Source: Litorivicinus sp965656605
GTDB lineage: Bacteria > Pseudomonadota > Gammaproteobacteria > Pseudomonadales > Litorivicinaceae
Assembly (NCBI GenBank): GCA_965656605.1
Contig: CBFHLC010000015.1
Coordinates: forward strand, 1 to 44,392
Length of the DNA stretch: 44,392 nucleotides
Reading direction: 5' to 3'
Shown: piece after piece, positions 22,109-31,135 of the stretch
Numbering within the stretch: position 1 is the stretch's first letter
Layout of the letters: every line of letters starts with the position of its first letter
Made by a program: the position numbers and the translations under genes
Notes under the pieces: generated by a model
Database searches by the model: none
The model's input: only the letters and a program-made list of their open reading frames with translations
What the model was told of the DNA's origin: nothing

Positions 22109-22142
22109 AGCGGTTTTTCACCAACCAAGTGTGCACCTTAAT

Positions 22143-23510
22143 ATGTTTGACTCGTTGCAACAAAAGCTCGCAGATGGCCTGAACAAGGTCTCTGGTAAAA
22201 GCCGCCTGAATGAGAACAACATCAAAGGGGCGTTGAAAGAAGTTCGCTCAGCGCTGCTCGAGGCCGACGTCGCGCTGCCGGTCGTCAAAGACTTTATTGC
22301 TAAAACCCGGATGCGCGCCTTGGGCACCGAGGTGTCCAAGTCACTCTCGCCTGGCCAGGCCTTCCTAAAGATCGTCCGCCAAGAGCTCGAGCAGGTCATG
22401 GGTCGTGCCAACGAATCGCTGGATCTAAAGGCCCGCCCACCGGCGGTGGTTTTGATGGCAGGTCTGCAAGGTGCGGGTAAAACCACCACCACCGGCAAGC
22501 TGGCTCGATTCCTTAAAGAGCGGGACAAAAAGCGCGTCATGGTGGTCAGTGCTGACGTATATCGACCTGCAGCGGTTGAACAATTAAAAATTCTGGCGGA
22601 TGAAGTGGGTGTGGCGGCATACCCGACAGACACCGCGCAATCCCCTGAGGCGATTGTTAACGCCGCCTTGGACGAGGCTCGCCGTAGCAACATTGAAGTG
22701 CTGCTGGTCGATACCGCCGGCCGCCTCGCCGTCGATGCGGACATGATGGACGAGATCCAGCGTCTGCACGCGGCAATTGATCCGGTTGAGACACTGTTCG
22801 TGGTTGACTCGATGACGGGTCAGGATGCGGCGAATACCGCCAAAGCCTTTGGCGATGCATTGCCACTGACCGGTGTTGTTCTGACCAAGGCCGATGGCGA
22901 TGCCCGTGGTGGTGCTGCCTTAAGCGTTAAGGCCATTACCGGCAAGCCAATCAAGTTTATGGGTATGGGCGAGAAAACCGACGCGCTCGAGCCGTTCCAC
23001 CCCGATCGTGTTGCCTCGCGCTTGCTAGGTATGGGCGACATGATGTCGTTGATCGAGGATGTCGAGCGCAAGGTTGATCACGAGAAAGCTAAAAAATTAG
23101 CCACCAAGGTTCAAAAGGGTGTTGCCTTTAACCTGCAAGACTTTAAAGAGCAGATCCAGCAAATGAAGAACATGGGTGGCGTCGCCAGCCTGTTGGACAA
23201 GCTGCCGGGCGGTGGAGCCATGATGGGGCAGGCGCAGGATGCCATCAGCGACAAGCCGTTCCTGCAAATGGAAGCGCTGATCGATTCCATGACGCCCGAC
23301 GAGCGACGTAACCCCGATATCATTTCTGGCTCGCGCAAGGCCCGCATCGCCCGCGGTGCCGGTCGCGACGTGCAAGATGTGAACCGTCTGCTTAAGCAGC
23401 ATAAGCAGATGGCCAAGATGATGAAGAAAATGAAAAAGGGTGGCATGGCCAACATGATGCGCGGTTTAGGTGGCATGATGCCCGGCGGTGGAATGCCTCC
23501 TCGCTTCTAG
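22143..23510 (+). CDS. ffh: Signal recognition particle GTPase Ffh
   Basis: A 455-residue protein. Together with 4.5S RNA it brings ribosomes making membrane proteins to FtsY. The N domain (1-90) is followed by the GTPase domain with GLQGAGKTTTTGKLA (about 106-120), the VDTAGR loop and TKADGDARGGAALS. The M domain (about 300-455) is rich in methionine and ends in a run of Met, Gly and Lys. ATG 22143 is chosen because the family begins MF[DE]SLQQKL; an upstream in-frame start is not conserved. The ribosome site is weak. The 4.5S RNA gene is not in the window. Confidence 0.96.
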   Translation: MFDSLQQKLADGLNKVSGKSRLNENNIKGALKEVRSALLEADVALPVVKDFIAKTRMRALGTEVSKSLSPGQAFLKIVRQELEQVMGRANESLDLKARPPAVVLMAGLQGAGKTTTTGKLARFLKERDKKRVMVVSADVYRPAAVEQLKILADEVGVAAYPTDTAQSPEAIVNAALDEARRSNIEVLLVDTAGRLAVDADMMDEIQRLHAAIDPVETLFVVDSMTGQDAANTAKAFGDALPLTGVVLTKADGDARGGAALSVKAITGKPIKFMGMGEKTDALEPFHPDRVASRLLGMGDMMSLIEDVERKVDHEKAKKLATKVQKGVAFNLQDFKEQIQQMKNMGGVASLLDKLPGGGAMMGQAQDAISDKPFLQMEALIDSMTPDERRNPDIISGSRKARIARGAGRDVQDVNRLLKQHKQMAKMMKKMKKGGMANMMRGLGGMMPGGGMPPRF

Positions 23511-23513
23511 GGC

Positions 23514-23542
23514 TTGCGTCACGACCAACAAATCACTAGAAT
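23514..23542 (+). promoter_or_regulatory. Promoter of the rpsP-rimM-trmD-rplS operon
   Basis: TTGCGT (23514-23519), a 17-base spacer and TAGAAT (23537-23542). It begins four bases after the ffh stop codon, so the ribosomal operon has its own promoter in addition to any read-through. Confidence 0.6.
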
Positions 23543-23558
23543 TTCGCACCCTTCGGAC

Positions 23559-23616
23559 ATGCCGACTTGGCATTTCGAACACTATTTTTTACACAAGGCC
23601 CGCATTTGCTGGCCTT
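23559..23616 (+). promoter_or_regulatory. Leader hairpins of the rpsP operon
   Basis: The leader contains ATGCC-GACTT-GGCAT (23559-23573) and AAGGCC-N10-GGCCTT (23595-23616) before the S16 ribosome site. They may shape the mRNA for translational control, but no known ribosomal-protein leader motif is recognised. Confidence 0.35.
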
Positions 23617-23637
23617 AATAGAGAGACGAGAGACTCC

Positions 23638-23886
23638 ATGGTCACAATTCGTTTGGCTCGCGGCGGTTCAAAAAAGCGCCCGTTCTATCATATTCATGTC
23701 ACCGACTCGCGCACTTCACGCGACGGCCGTTACATCGAGCGTCTGGGTTTCTTTAACCCCGTAGCCCGAGGTGCTGCTGAAGCTTTGCGTTTGGACCTAG
23801 AGCGCGTTGACGCTTGGGTTGCTCAAGGCGCTCAGGTTTCTGACCGCGTTAAGCAGTTGGTCAAGACTGCTCGTAAAGCAGCTTGA
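23638..23886 (+). CDS. rpsP: 30S ribosomal protein S16
   Basis: An 82-residue ribosomal protein with the family start MVTIRLARGGSKKRPFYHI and the D-S-R-T-S-R-D-G-R-Y-I-E motif, the standard bacterial S16. The ATG at 23638 follows GAGAGACGAGAGA, a loose ribosome site; a longer frame upstream has no homology. It is first in the conserved rpsP-rimM-trmD-rplS operon. The stop TGA overlaps the TTG start of rimM, so the two are coupled. The leader has two hairpins. Confidence 0.97.
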   Translation: MVTIRLARGGSKKRPFYHIHVTDSRTSRDGRYIERLGFFNPVARGAAEALRLDLERVDAWVAQGAQVSDRVKQLVKTARKAA

Positions 23887-24428
23887 GTGACGAGCTGATC
23901 CTGATTGGCAGGATCGGTGGGCCTTGGGGTATCCAAGGCTTCAACTGGGTTCAGTTGTTTACAGATAAACCAGAGGTGGCATTTCAGTATCGCCCTTGGA
24001 TCTTGAAGCGGCCTCACCCGGTTAAAAAAGGTCAATACATGACCGATTCCATTGAGGTGTCAAAACCCAAAGGAAAAGCCCAAGCGAAAGGTTGGGTTTG
24101 CAAATTGTCAGGTGATGCAACGCGAAATGACGCCGAGCAACACAAGGGGCTCGAAATCTGGGTCTCGAAGGACAATTTGCCAGTGTTATCCGCCGACGAG
24201 GTCTACCACCATCAATTGATGGGGTGCCGCGTGGTTAACAACGAAGGCATTGACTTCGGCGTGATTGACACAGTGATGGAGACCGGCGCGAACGACGTGT
24301 TGGTTATCCAGGCAGACGAGCAGTCTGTTGACGATCAGGAGCGGTTAATTCCCTGGTTGGATCACAGCGTGCTGGCGATTGACTTGGTGGATTGCGTGAT
24401 TCGCGTCGACTGGGGTCAGGACTACTAA
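23883..24428 (+). CDS. rimM: Ribosome maturation factor RimM
   Basis: A 181-residue factor that binds S19 and helps 30S head assembly. The N-terminal RimM domain begins ILIGRIGGPWGIQGF, and the C-terminal PRC-barrel part contains EVYHHQLMGCRVV and IPWLDHSVLAIDL. The start is TTG 23883, overlapping the S16 stop (TTGA); there is no ATG or GTG in frame at a better place, and no strong Shine-Dalgarno, so it depends on coupling from rpsP. TrmD follows three bases after the stop. The IQGFNWVQLFT segment near the start is typical. Confidence 0.93.
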   Translation: MSDELILIGRIGGPWGIQGFNWVQLFTDKPEVAFQYRPWILKRPHPVKKGQYMTDSIEVSKPKGKAQAKGWVCKLSGDATRNDAEQHKGLEIWVSKDNLPVLSADEVYHHQLMGCRVVNNEGIDFGVIDTVMETGANDVLVIQADEQSVDDQERLIPWLDHSVLAIDLVDCVIRVDWGQDY

Positions 24429-24431
24429 GGC

Positions 24432-25214
24432 ATGCAATTCGCTGTCGTGACGCTGTTCCCTGAATGGGTAGAGCAGCTCACATCGGTCGGAGTGCTGCAA
24501 AAAGCAGCCGAGCGAGAACTGATTTCGGTTCAGGGGTTTAACCCCCGGGACCACGCGGTGAATACCCACCGCACGGTAGATGACAGGCCGTTTGGTGGCG
24601 GCCCGGGGATGTTGATGCAAGTCAGCACCACCCAGGCGGCCATCGAGCAGGCCCGGCAAGCTTTGCCAAAGGCCCCCGTGGTGTATTTGTCGCCGCAGGG
24701 TCGCAAGCTGGATCAGCAGCTGGTATGCGAGTTCGCTCGTATGCCGCAGATGATTTTGCTGGCTGGCCGTTATGAAGGCGTCGATGAGCGCCTCGTGGCA
24801 GAGCAGGTAGATTTTGAAGTGTCGCTGGGGGACTACGTACTCAGCGGCGGCGAGTTAGGCGCAATGGTGGTGATCGATGCAGTCAGTCGCATGATCCCCG
24901 GGGTGTTGGGTGACCAGGCCTCAGCCGAGCAGGATTCCTTCGCGAATCACTGGTTGGATTGCCCGCACTACACTCGCCCCGTGGAATACCACGGCAAGAC
25001 GGTGCCCGAGGTGTTACGCAGCGGGCATCATGGACGAATCGAGGAGTGGCGATTGCGCCAGTCCATCGAGCGATCTTGGGATCGGCGTCCAGATTTGTTT
25101 GAGCGAAAGACCCTGTCGACGACAGAGCTTTCAATGGTTAATGAATACATCAGCACGCTTGAGAAAGCGCGCACCACAAGAGACGGAAAAGACGATGAAA
25201 AACCCGATTATTGA
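24432..25214 (+). CDS. trmD: tRNA (guanine-N1)-methyltransferase TrmD
   Basis: A 260-residue SPOUT methyltransferase that adds the m1G37 mark next to the anticodon, preventing frameshifts. Conserved parts are the start VVTLFPEW, the DDRPFGGGPGMLM loop, LLAGRYEGVDER, and the trefoil knot region GDYVLSGGELG with GVLGDQASAEQDSF. Length agrees with the family (about 250-260). It follows rimM by three bases. Its last 20 bases overlap the start of rplS, which is more overlap than is usual in this operon; the C-terminal tail DGKDDEKPDY past the family end explains it. Confidence 0.96.
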   Translation: MQFAVVTLFPEWVEQLTSVGVLQKAAERELISVQGFNPRDHAVNTHRTVDDRPFGGGPGMLMQVSTTQAAIEQARQALPKAPVVYLSPQGRKLDQQLVCEFARMPQMILLAGRYEGVDERLVAEQVDFEVSLGDYVLSGGELGAMVVIDAVSRMIPGVLGDQASAEQDSFANHWLDCPHYTRPVEYHGKTVPEVLRSGHHGRIEEWRLRQSIERSWDRRPDLFERKTLSTTELSMVNEYISTLEKARTTRDGKDDEKPDY

Positions 25215-25551
25215 GGCCATCGAAAACGAACAGATGGACAAAGAAGTCCCCGCGTTTGGCCCCGGTGACACGCTGGTTATCCAGGTTAAAGTTAAAGAAG
25301 GCAACCGTGAGCGTCTGCAGGCGTTTGAAGGTGTCGTGATCGCTAAGCGTAACCGCGGCGTGAACAGTGGCTTTACCGTTCGTAAAATCAGCCACGGTGT
25401 AGGCGTCGAGCGTACTTTCCAGACTTACTCAAAGCTGATCGATAGCATCACAGTCAAGCGTCGTGGTGATGTTCGTAAAGCTAAGTTGTACTACTTGCGT
25501 GAGCGTAGCGGTCGTAGCGCGCGTATCCGCGAGAAGCTGGACACTAAATAA
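25195..25551 (+). CDS. rplS: 50S ribosomal protein L19
   Basis: A 118-residue protein at the 30S-50S interface. The motifs F-x-P-G-D-T at the start, EGVVIAKRNRGVNSGFTVRKI and VKRRGDVRKAKLYYLR are those of L19. A much longer open frame runs upstream but only the ATG at 25195 gives an L19 N-terminus (MKNPIIEAIE). The start lies inside the 3' end of trmD, with ACGGAAAAG ahead. It closes the rpsP operon; xerD starts five bases after its stop, so read-through into xerD is likely. Confidence 0.96.
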   Translation: MKNPIIEAIENEQMDKEVPAFGPGDTLVIQVKVKEGNRERLQAFEGVVIAKRNRGVNSGFTVRKISHGVGVERTFQTYSKLIDSITVKRRGDVRKAKLYYLRERSGRSARIREKLDTK

Positions 25552-25556
25552 GGCCT

Positions 25557-26456
25557 ATGCCGACGTCCGATTACGATCGGGTATCGGTGTATCTCGACAG
25601 TCTGTGGCTTGAACGCGGATTGTCTGAGAACAGCCTTGCGGCTTACCGCCGCGATTTAGCCGCCTTTGTTGATCGGTTGCACCTTCGCAACCTTTCACTG
25701 GCGGCTTTTTCTGTTGCTGATTTGTTAGATGATCTGGCTTTAGGGCATCAACAGGGTCTGAGTGCCCGCTCCATTGCTAGACGACTGTCGTCGATCCGGG
25801 GACTGTGCCAGTTTTTGGTTCGATCTGGGGTGCGTACTGATGATCCCAGTGTCGATGTCAGCCCACCCAGGTTACCTAAAACTCTCCCCAAAACACTCTC
25901 TGAAGCGGACGTCGACCGACTGTTGAATGCGGTCAGTGACGACTCTCCCGTCGATTTGCGTGACCGGTGTGCCCTAGAGCTTCTATACGCGGCTGGCTTG
26001 CGTGTATCCGAGCTGGTGCAATTGCGCCTGCCGATGATTGATCGCCAGACCGGTGTCATTAAGGTCATGGGCAAGGGCAGTAAGGAGCGTTTGGTGCCAG
26101 TGGGGGAGGAGTGCCTGCATTGGTTGCAGCACTATTTGACCAGCGCGCGGCCCGAGCTACCTGGCTCGGCGGTGTCTGATCATTTATTTCCTGGCCGATC
26201 CGGCGGTGCGATGACCCGGCAGACTATTTGGCATCGAGTCAAAGCCGTGGCCCTGCGTGCAGGAGTCGACACGGCGCTTTCACCGCACGGTCTGAGACAC
26301 GCCTTTGCAACACATTTGTTGAACCATGGTGTCGATCTGCGGTCAGTACAGTTGATGTTGGGTCATGCGGACCTAAGTACCACTCAGATTTACACTCAGG
26401 TGGCGGCCGCGCGGTTGCAGAATTTGCACGCACAGCACCACCCCCGAAACCGATAG
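25557..26456 (+). CDS. xerD: Tyrosine recombinase XerD
   Basis: A 299-residue recombinase that, with XerC, resolves chromosome dimers at dif. All catalytic residues are present: Arg149, Lys173, His244, Arg247, His270 and Tyr279. The SAM-like N-terminal domain has GLSENSLAAYRRDL. The end LSTTQIYTQVAAARL-x-LHxxHHPR is typical of XerD rather than XerC. It is a core gene and not part of a mobile element: dsbC follows eight bases after the stop, as in Pseudomonas. It is separated from rplS by five bases. Confidence 0.93.
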   Translation: MPTSDYDRVSVYLDSLWLERGLSENSLAAYRRDLAAFVDRLHLRNLSLAAFSVADLLDDLALGHQQGLSARSIARRLSSIRGLCQFLVRSGVRTDDPSVDVSPPRLPKTLPKTLSEADVDRLLNAVSDDSPVDLRDRCALELLYAAGLRVSELVQLRLPMIDRQTGVIKVMGKGSKERLVPVGEECLHWLQHYLTSARPELPGSAVSDHLFPGRSGGAMTRQTIWHRVKAVALRAGVDTALSPHGLRHAFATHLLNHGVDLRSVQLMLGHADLSTTQIYTQVAAARLQNLHAQHHPRNR

Positions 26457-26464
26457 AGGGCCCT

Positions 26465-27172
26465 ATGCGCCGATTGTTAGCCAGTCTAGTTTTGTTCGCC
26501 TCCACCGCTATTGCGACTCCAGCCGAGGACGCCGTGCGTCAGGGCTTATCTGTTTTGGATCAGCGCGTGGGTATCACCGAGGTTCAGTCTGTCGGGGCGG
26601 GCTTGTTTGAAGTTAAGTTGGCCAACGGCGATCTGGTCTACTCCGTCGAGGGTGGTCAATACCTGCTGTCAGGGGATTTGTACTCCGTCGAGGGCGACGT
26701 GTTAGTCAACGTGACTGAGCAGGCGCGCAATGAGCAGCGCCTGGCGGCGTTAGCGGCATTAGATCCTGCGGATGTGGTCAGCTTTGGCCCTGAAGGGGAT
26801 CCGAAAAAAGTGATCTATGTGTTTACCGACATCGACTGCGGTTATTGCCGTAAGTTGCATTCCGAGATCGATCAATACACCGATCGCGGGATCGAGATTC
26901 GTTACCTGGCTTTCCCCCGCGCAGGCCTGAACTCTGCCAGCTACGACAAATACGTCAGTGCGTATTGTGGTGCCGATCAGCATGCCTCGTTGACCGCCGC
27001 CAAGGCCGGCCAGCCGGTCCCGTCAGCGACCTGTGACAACCCCATTGCTGAGCAGTACGCCTTGGGTCAGGCCATGGGTGTCAGTGGTACGCCATCCATG
27101 GTGATGGATAACGGTCAAATGATCCCGGGTTACGTTCCAGCGCCCCAGCTGGCGAAGCAATTAGGCCTCTGA
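26465..27172 (+). CDS. dsbC: Periplasmic disulfide isomerase DsbC
   Basis: A 235-residue exported protein that shuffles wrong disulfides and is kept reduced by DsbD. The signal peptide ends near residue 18 (STAIA|TP). An N-terminal dimerisation domain (about 20-90) is followed by the thioredoxin fold with active site Cys125-Gly-Tyr-Cys128 and the cis-proline loop GVSGTPSMV. Two further cysteines (in AYCGADQ and ATCDNP) match the structural disulfide of the family. ATG 26465 is preceded by AGAGGG and begins the signal peptide; the open frame extending upstream overlaps xerD and is not real. DsbC lies in its usual position between xerD and the threonine genes. Confidence 0.93.
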   Translation: MRRLLASLVLFASTAIATPAEDAVRQGLSVLDQRVGITEVQSVGAGLFEVKLANGDLVYSVEGGQYLLSGDLYSVEGDVLVNVTEQARNEQRLAALAALDPADVVSFGPEGDPKKVIYVFTDIDCGYCRKLHSEIDQYTDRGIEIRYLAFPRAGLNSASYDKYVSAYCGADQHASLTAAKAGQPVPSATCDNPIAEQYALGQAMGVSGTPSMVMDNGQMIPGYVPAPQLAKQLGL

Positions 27173-27241
27173 TCTAGGCGCACAACCGCCTAAAACAGTG
27201 GTATTCTTGAGCGCTCTAACCAACGCTCGCCTGAGGGTCCC

Positions 27242-28435
27242 ATGAATACCGATTTCCAGCGCATCTCGCGCCTCCCGCCGTACGTCTTTAATGTCATTGG
27301 GGAAATGCGGCAGGCAGCACGAGCGAGGGGCGAGGACATCATCGACCTCAGCATGGGAAACCCGGACCAGCCGACCCCTGATCACATCGTTCAAAAGTTG
27401 ACCGAGACGGCTGAGCGTGGGGATACGCACCGCTACTCGCAGTCCAAAGGTATTCCGCGTCTGCGTCGCGCCATGGCGAACTGGTATAAAACCCGTTACG
27501 ACGTTGATCTGAATCCCGAAACTGAAGTCATCACGACCATTGGGTCCAAAGAAGGTCTGGCCCACTTGGCGCTGGCGACCTTGTCACAGGGTGACACGGT
27601 GTTGGTACCTAATCCGGCGTATCCGATTCATCCTTATGGGTTTGTTATTGCAGGTGCCGAGATCCGCCACGTGCCGATTGGCCCGGACAATGATTTCTTT
27701 GCCGAATTGGAAAGCGCCATTCGCAACACCTTCCCCAAGCCCAAAATGTTGGTGATCAACTTCCCGGCGAACCCCTCTGCACAGTGTGTCGACTTGGAGT
27801 TTTTTGAGAAGGTTGTTGCTATCGCCAAAGAACATCAGATTTGGGTGGTGCAGGATCTGGCGTACGCAGACATTTGCTTTGATGGTTACGTCGCCCCCAG
27901 CATCCTTCAAGTCGAGGGCGCTAAGGATATTGCGGTTGAGTTCTTCAGCCTAAGCAAAAGCTACAACATGCCGGGATGGCGCGTGGGTTTCTGCTGCGGC
28001 AATCCTGATTTGGTCGGCGCGTTGGCACGAATCAAGAGTTACATGGACTACGGCACTTTCACCCCGATCCAGGTTGCGGCTATTGCCGCCTTGGAAGGGG
28101 ACCAGCAGTGCGTGGCGGACATCACCGAGATGTATCGCGCGCGCCGTGATGTGCTGTGCGAAGGACTCCAGGCCGCGGGCTGGGATGTCGAAAAGCCCAA
28201 AGCCACCATGTTTGTTTGGGCCCGTATTCCCGAGCAGTACCGTGAAATGGGCTCGCTGGAGTTCGCCAAAAAACTATTAATCGAAGCCAAGGTCGCGGTC
28301 AGTCCCGGCATTGGATTTGGTGATTACGGTGACGATTACGTCCGAATCGCCTTGATCGAAAACGAACATCGAACCCGTCAGGCCATCCGCGGCATCCGCA
28401 AGATGCTGCAAAAGGACGCGTCAGACGCGGCATAA
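27242..28435 (+). CDS. alaC: Class I/II aminotransferase, probable alanine transaminase AlaC
   Basis: A 397-residue PLP enzyme. Lys239 in FFSLSKSYNMPGWRVGF is the Schiff-base lysine and Asp205 in VVQDLAYAD contacts the pyridine ring. The motif IDLSMGNPDQPTPDHIV and the GWRVGF segment fit the AlaC/YfdZ group, which makes alanine from pyruvate and glutamate. GAGGG precedes the ATG. The hom gene starts 15 bases later, and the alaC-hom-thrC order is common in related genera, which suggests amino-acid supply as a shared theme. Other aminotransferase activities, such as glutamate-pyruvate or LL-DAP types, cannot be ruled out. Confidence 0.88.
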   Translation: MNTDFQRISRLPPYVFNVIGEMRQAARARGEDIIDLSMGNPDQPTPDHIVQKLTETAERGDTHRYSQSKGIPRLRRAMANWYKTRYDVDLNPETEVITTIGSKEGLAHLALATLSQGDTVLVPNPAYPIHPYGFVIAGAEIRHVPIGPDNDFFAELESAIRNTFPKPKMLVINFPANPSAQCVDLEFFEKVVAIAKEHQIWVVQDLAYADICFDGYVAPSILQVEGAKDIAVEFFSLSKSYNMPGWRVGFCCGNPDLVGALARIKSYMDYGTFTPIQVAAIAALEGDQQCVADITEMYRARRDVLCEGLQAAGWDVEKPKATMFVWARIPEQYREMGSLEFAKKLLIEAKVAVSPGIGFGDYGDDYVRIALIENEHRTRQAIRGIRKMLQKDASDAA

Positions 28436-28450
28436 GCAAGGAGAAGCACG

Positions 28451-29755
28451 TTGCAACCCATTCGTATTGGCCTGTGCGGTCTAGGCACAGTGGCTCAGGG
28501 TACGCTGGCGGTTTTGCGCCGCAATCAGTCAGAAATTGAACGCCGAATCGGACGTCCGATTCAGGTAACCCGTGTGGGAACCCGCTCGGACAAGCCCGGC
28601 GTCGACATGAGCGGCTTGCAAGTCGATCGCAACGTCGTCGATGTCGCCAGTGCATCCGACGTTGATATTGTGGTCGAGCTGATTGGTGGCTACGACACCG
28701 CAAAAGACATTGTCATGAGTGCGATCGCGTCAGGTAAAGGCGTGGTCACAGCCAACAAAGCTTTGGTGGCCGTCCACGGTAATGAGATTTTCGAAGCTGC
28801 CCGCAATGCCGGTACCATGGTTGCGTTTGAAGCAGCCGTGGCTGGTGGTATTCCGATCATCAAGGCGATCCGCGAAGGATTGTCGGCCAACCGTATTCAG
28901 TGGCTAGCTGGAATCATCAATGGTACGGGTAACTTTATCCTGACCGAGATGACTGAGAAGGGGCGCGCGTTTGATGACGTGTTAGCCGAGGCCCAAGCCC
29001 TAGGCTATGCCGAAGCGGACCCGACCTTTGACGTTGAGGGCATCGATGCGGCGCACAAGCTGACGATTCTTGCTTCGATCGCCTTTGGCATCCCGCTGCA
29101 GTTCGAGAAATGCTACACCGAAGGCATCAGTAAGCTGACGCCGCTGGATATCGAAAAAGCAGCGCAGCTGGGCTTCCGGATTAAACACCTGGGTATTGCC
29201 CGTAAAACCGATGCTGGCATTGAGCTGCGGGTCCATCCCACGCTGATGCCCAAGGACAAGTTGCTGTCCAACGTCAACGGTGTGCTGAATGCTCTGCACG
29301 TCGAGGGTGATGCTGTCGGCCCCACCACGTACACCGGCCCCGGCGCAGGTAGCGAGCCAACCGCCAGTGCGGTGGTGGCAGATATCGTCGATGTGGCGCG
29401 TACGCTAACCGCGGATCCGAAAAACCGCGTGCCGCACTTGGCATTCCAATACAGCCACCTCAGCGAAGAGCCGGTGCTGGACATTGCGGATGTGCACACG
29501 GCCTTTTATCTACGCCTGCAGGTGAAGGATCATCCCGGCGTGTTGGCGCAAATCACCGGTGCTTTAGGCCAGCATGGCATCACCATCGAGTCGATTGTTC
29601 AGGAACGCGCCCAAGATAAGTCAGAGTCTGTGCCAGTGATCATTCTGACCGGCGTGGTTCAGGAAGCTGAAATGATGCGTGCGTTGGATCAAATCGAAGC
29701 CTTGGATGCGGTCCAGCAACCGGCGGTGAAGGTGCGCGTGGAGGCCTTGGCATGA
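28451..29755 (+). CDS. hom: Homoserine dehydrogenase
   Basis: A 434-residue enzyme for aspartate semialdehyde to homoserine. The Rossmann motif GLCGLGTVAQGTL lies at residues 7-19, the catalytic region shows AGIINGTGNFILTEM and the family signature ALGYAEADPTFDVEGIDAAHK, and an ACT domain (about 350-430) at the end binds threonine for feedback. The start is TTG 28451; AAGGAG lies eight bases ahead and no ATG in frame is near, so this start is secure. It is monofunctional and not fused to aspartokinase. Its stop overlaps the thrC start (ATGA). Confidence 0.95.
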   Translation: MQPIRIGLCGLGTVAQGTLAVLRRNQSEIERRIGRPIQVTRVGTRSDKPGVDMSGLQVDRNVVDVASASDVDIVVELIGGYDTAKDIVMSAIASGKGVVTANKALVAVHGNEIFEAARNAGTMVAFEAAVAGGIPIIKAIREGLSANRIQWLAGIINGTGNFILTEMTEKGRAFDDVLAEAQALGYAEADPTFDVEGIDAAHKLTILASIAFGIPLQFEKCYTEGISKLTPLDIEKAAQLGFRIKHLGIARKTDAGIELRVHPTLMPKDKLLSNVNGVLNALHVEGDAVGPTTYTGPGAGSEPTASAVVADIVDVARTLTADPKNRVPHLAFQYSHLSEEPVLDIADVHTAFYLRLQVKDHPGVLAQITGALGQHGITIESIVQERAQDKSESVPVIILTGVVQEAEMMRALDQIEALDAVQQPAVKVRVEALA

Positions 29756-31134
29756 TGCGTTACGTATCGACTCGGGGACAATCTGAGTCTTTGGATTTTG
29801 AAGGGGTTTTGTTGCGTGGTCTGGCACCGGACGGGGGACTGTACGTACCTGAGTCCTTGCCGCACTTCAGCCCCGAGCAGCTGCAGGCCATGGCAAAAAT
29901 GCCCTATGCCGAGTTGGCGCTCGAGGTGACCTGGCCGTTCGTTGAGGGCTTTATGCCGCGCGATGAATACGCCGAATTGCTGCGCGAAACCTACGCGGAA
30001 TTCCATCATCCTGCCGTCGCGCCGCTGAAACAGCTCGATACCAACCTATGGTTGCTAGAGCAGTTCCACGGCCCGACCTTGGCCTTCAAAGACTTCGCTT
30101 TGCAGCTGCTAGGTCGGCTGTTGAACTTGGCGCTGGCCCGCAAGGGTGAGCGTGGTGTAGTCATGGGCGCAACCAGTGGTGACACCGGATCAGCCGCGAT
30201 CGAAGGTTGCCGTCATGGTAATCAGCTGGACGTGTTTATTTTGCATCCGCACGAGCGTGTGTCCGAGGTGCAGCGTCGTCAGATGACCACGGTGCTAGAC
30301 GACAGCGTGTTTAACATCGCCTTGGAAGGCGATTTCGACGACTGCCAAGCGATGGTCAAGGCCAGCTTTGGTGACCAAGACTTCCTGGGTGATCGTCAGC
30401 TGATTGCGGTCAACAGCATCAACTGGGCCCGTGTGATGGCCCAGATTGTCTATTTCTTCTATTCAGGGCTGCGTCTAGGTGCACCGCAGCAGGCGATCTC
30501 GTTCTGCGTGCCCTCGGCCAACTTTGGACATATGTTTGCCGGTCACCTGGCCAGCAAGATGGGCTTGCCGATCGATAAATTTGTGGTGGCTACCAACCAT
30601 AACGACGCCTTGGATCGTTCGATCAAGGGCGGTGTGCTAGAGCGTCAGCCGCTCAAGCCGTCGCTGTCACCGTCGATGGATATTGTCGTGTCCTCGAACT
30701 TTGAACGGCTGCTGTACTCGCTGGGTGGTGATGATGCCGAGGTCATCAACACGTTGATGACCACCTTTGCCGAAACTGGCCAGGCTCAGATTCCTGAGAA
30801 AATTATGAAGGCGGCGGGGCATCTATACTCCGGCGCTGTTAGTGACCAAGAAACCGTGGCCACGATCCAACGCTGGCATGCCCAAACCGGCGAAGTGTTG
30901 GATCCGCACACGGCAATCGGCGTTCGTGTGGCTGAGGATCATCAGGGCGACTCGCCCATGGTGTGCATGGCTACGGCTCATCCGGCTAAGTTTTCCGAAG
31001 CGGTGGTAGCAGCTGGACTTCAGCCCTCGGCCTTGCCCGCCAGCATGCAGGATTTGATGGAGCGTGAAGAGCGTTACAGCGTCCTGCCCAATGATCTAAA
31101 AACCGTTCAGCAATTCCTGGCGGACAACATCTAA
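29752..31134 (+). CDS. thrC: Threonine synthase
   Basis: A 460-residue PLP enzyme making threonine from O-phosphohomoserine. Lys113 in TLAFKDFALQLL is the PLP lysine; MGATSGDTGSAAIEG is the phosphate-binding loop. The form is the long proteobacterial type. Two adjacent ATGs (29752 and 29755) are possible starts; the first overlaps the hom stop and has GGAGG seven bases ahead, the second matches the usual family start MRY[IV]STRG. hom-thrC coupling provides balanced synthesis. RecJ follows almost without a gap. Confidence 0.95.
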   Translation: MMRYVSTRGQSESLDFEGVLLRGLAPDGGLYVPESLPHFSPEQLQAMAKMPYAELALEVTWPFVEGFMPRDEYAELLRETYAEFHHPAVAPLKQLDTNLWLLEQFHGPTLAFKDFALQLLGRLLNLALARKGERGVVMGATSGDTGSAAIEGCRHGNQLDVFILHPHERVSEVQRRQMTTVLDDSVFNIALEGDFDDCQAMVKASFGDQDFLGDRQLIAVNSINWARVMAQIVYFFYSGLRLGAPQQAISFCVPSANFGHMFAGHLASKMGLPIDKFVVATNHNDALDRSIKGGVLERQPLKPSLSPSMDIVVSSNFERLLYSLGGDDAEVINTLMTTFAETGQAQIPEKIMKAAGHLYSGAVSDQETVATIQRWHAQTGEVLDPHTAIGVRVAEDHQGDSPMVCMATAHPAKFSEAVVAAGLQPSALPASMQDLMEREERYSVLPNDLKTVQQFLADNI

Positions 31135-31135
31135 G

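Noticed and set aside
25557..26456. Tyrosine recombinase as sign of an integron or mobile island
   Set aside because: All features match the core XerD, and the rplS-xerD-dsbC context is conserved in relatives; no attachment repeats or cargo are seen.
28436..28453. Threonine attenuator or riboswitch ahead of hom
   Set aside because: Only 15 bases separate alaC and hom; there is no leader peptide rich in Thr or Ile and no room for a structured leader.
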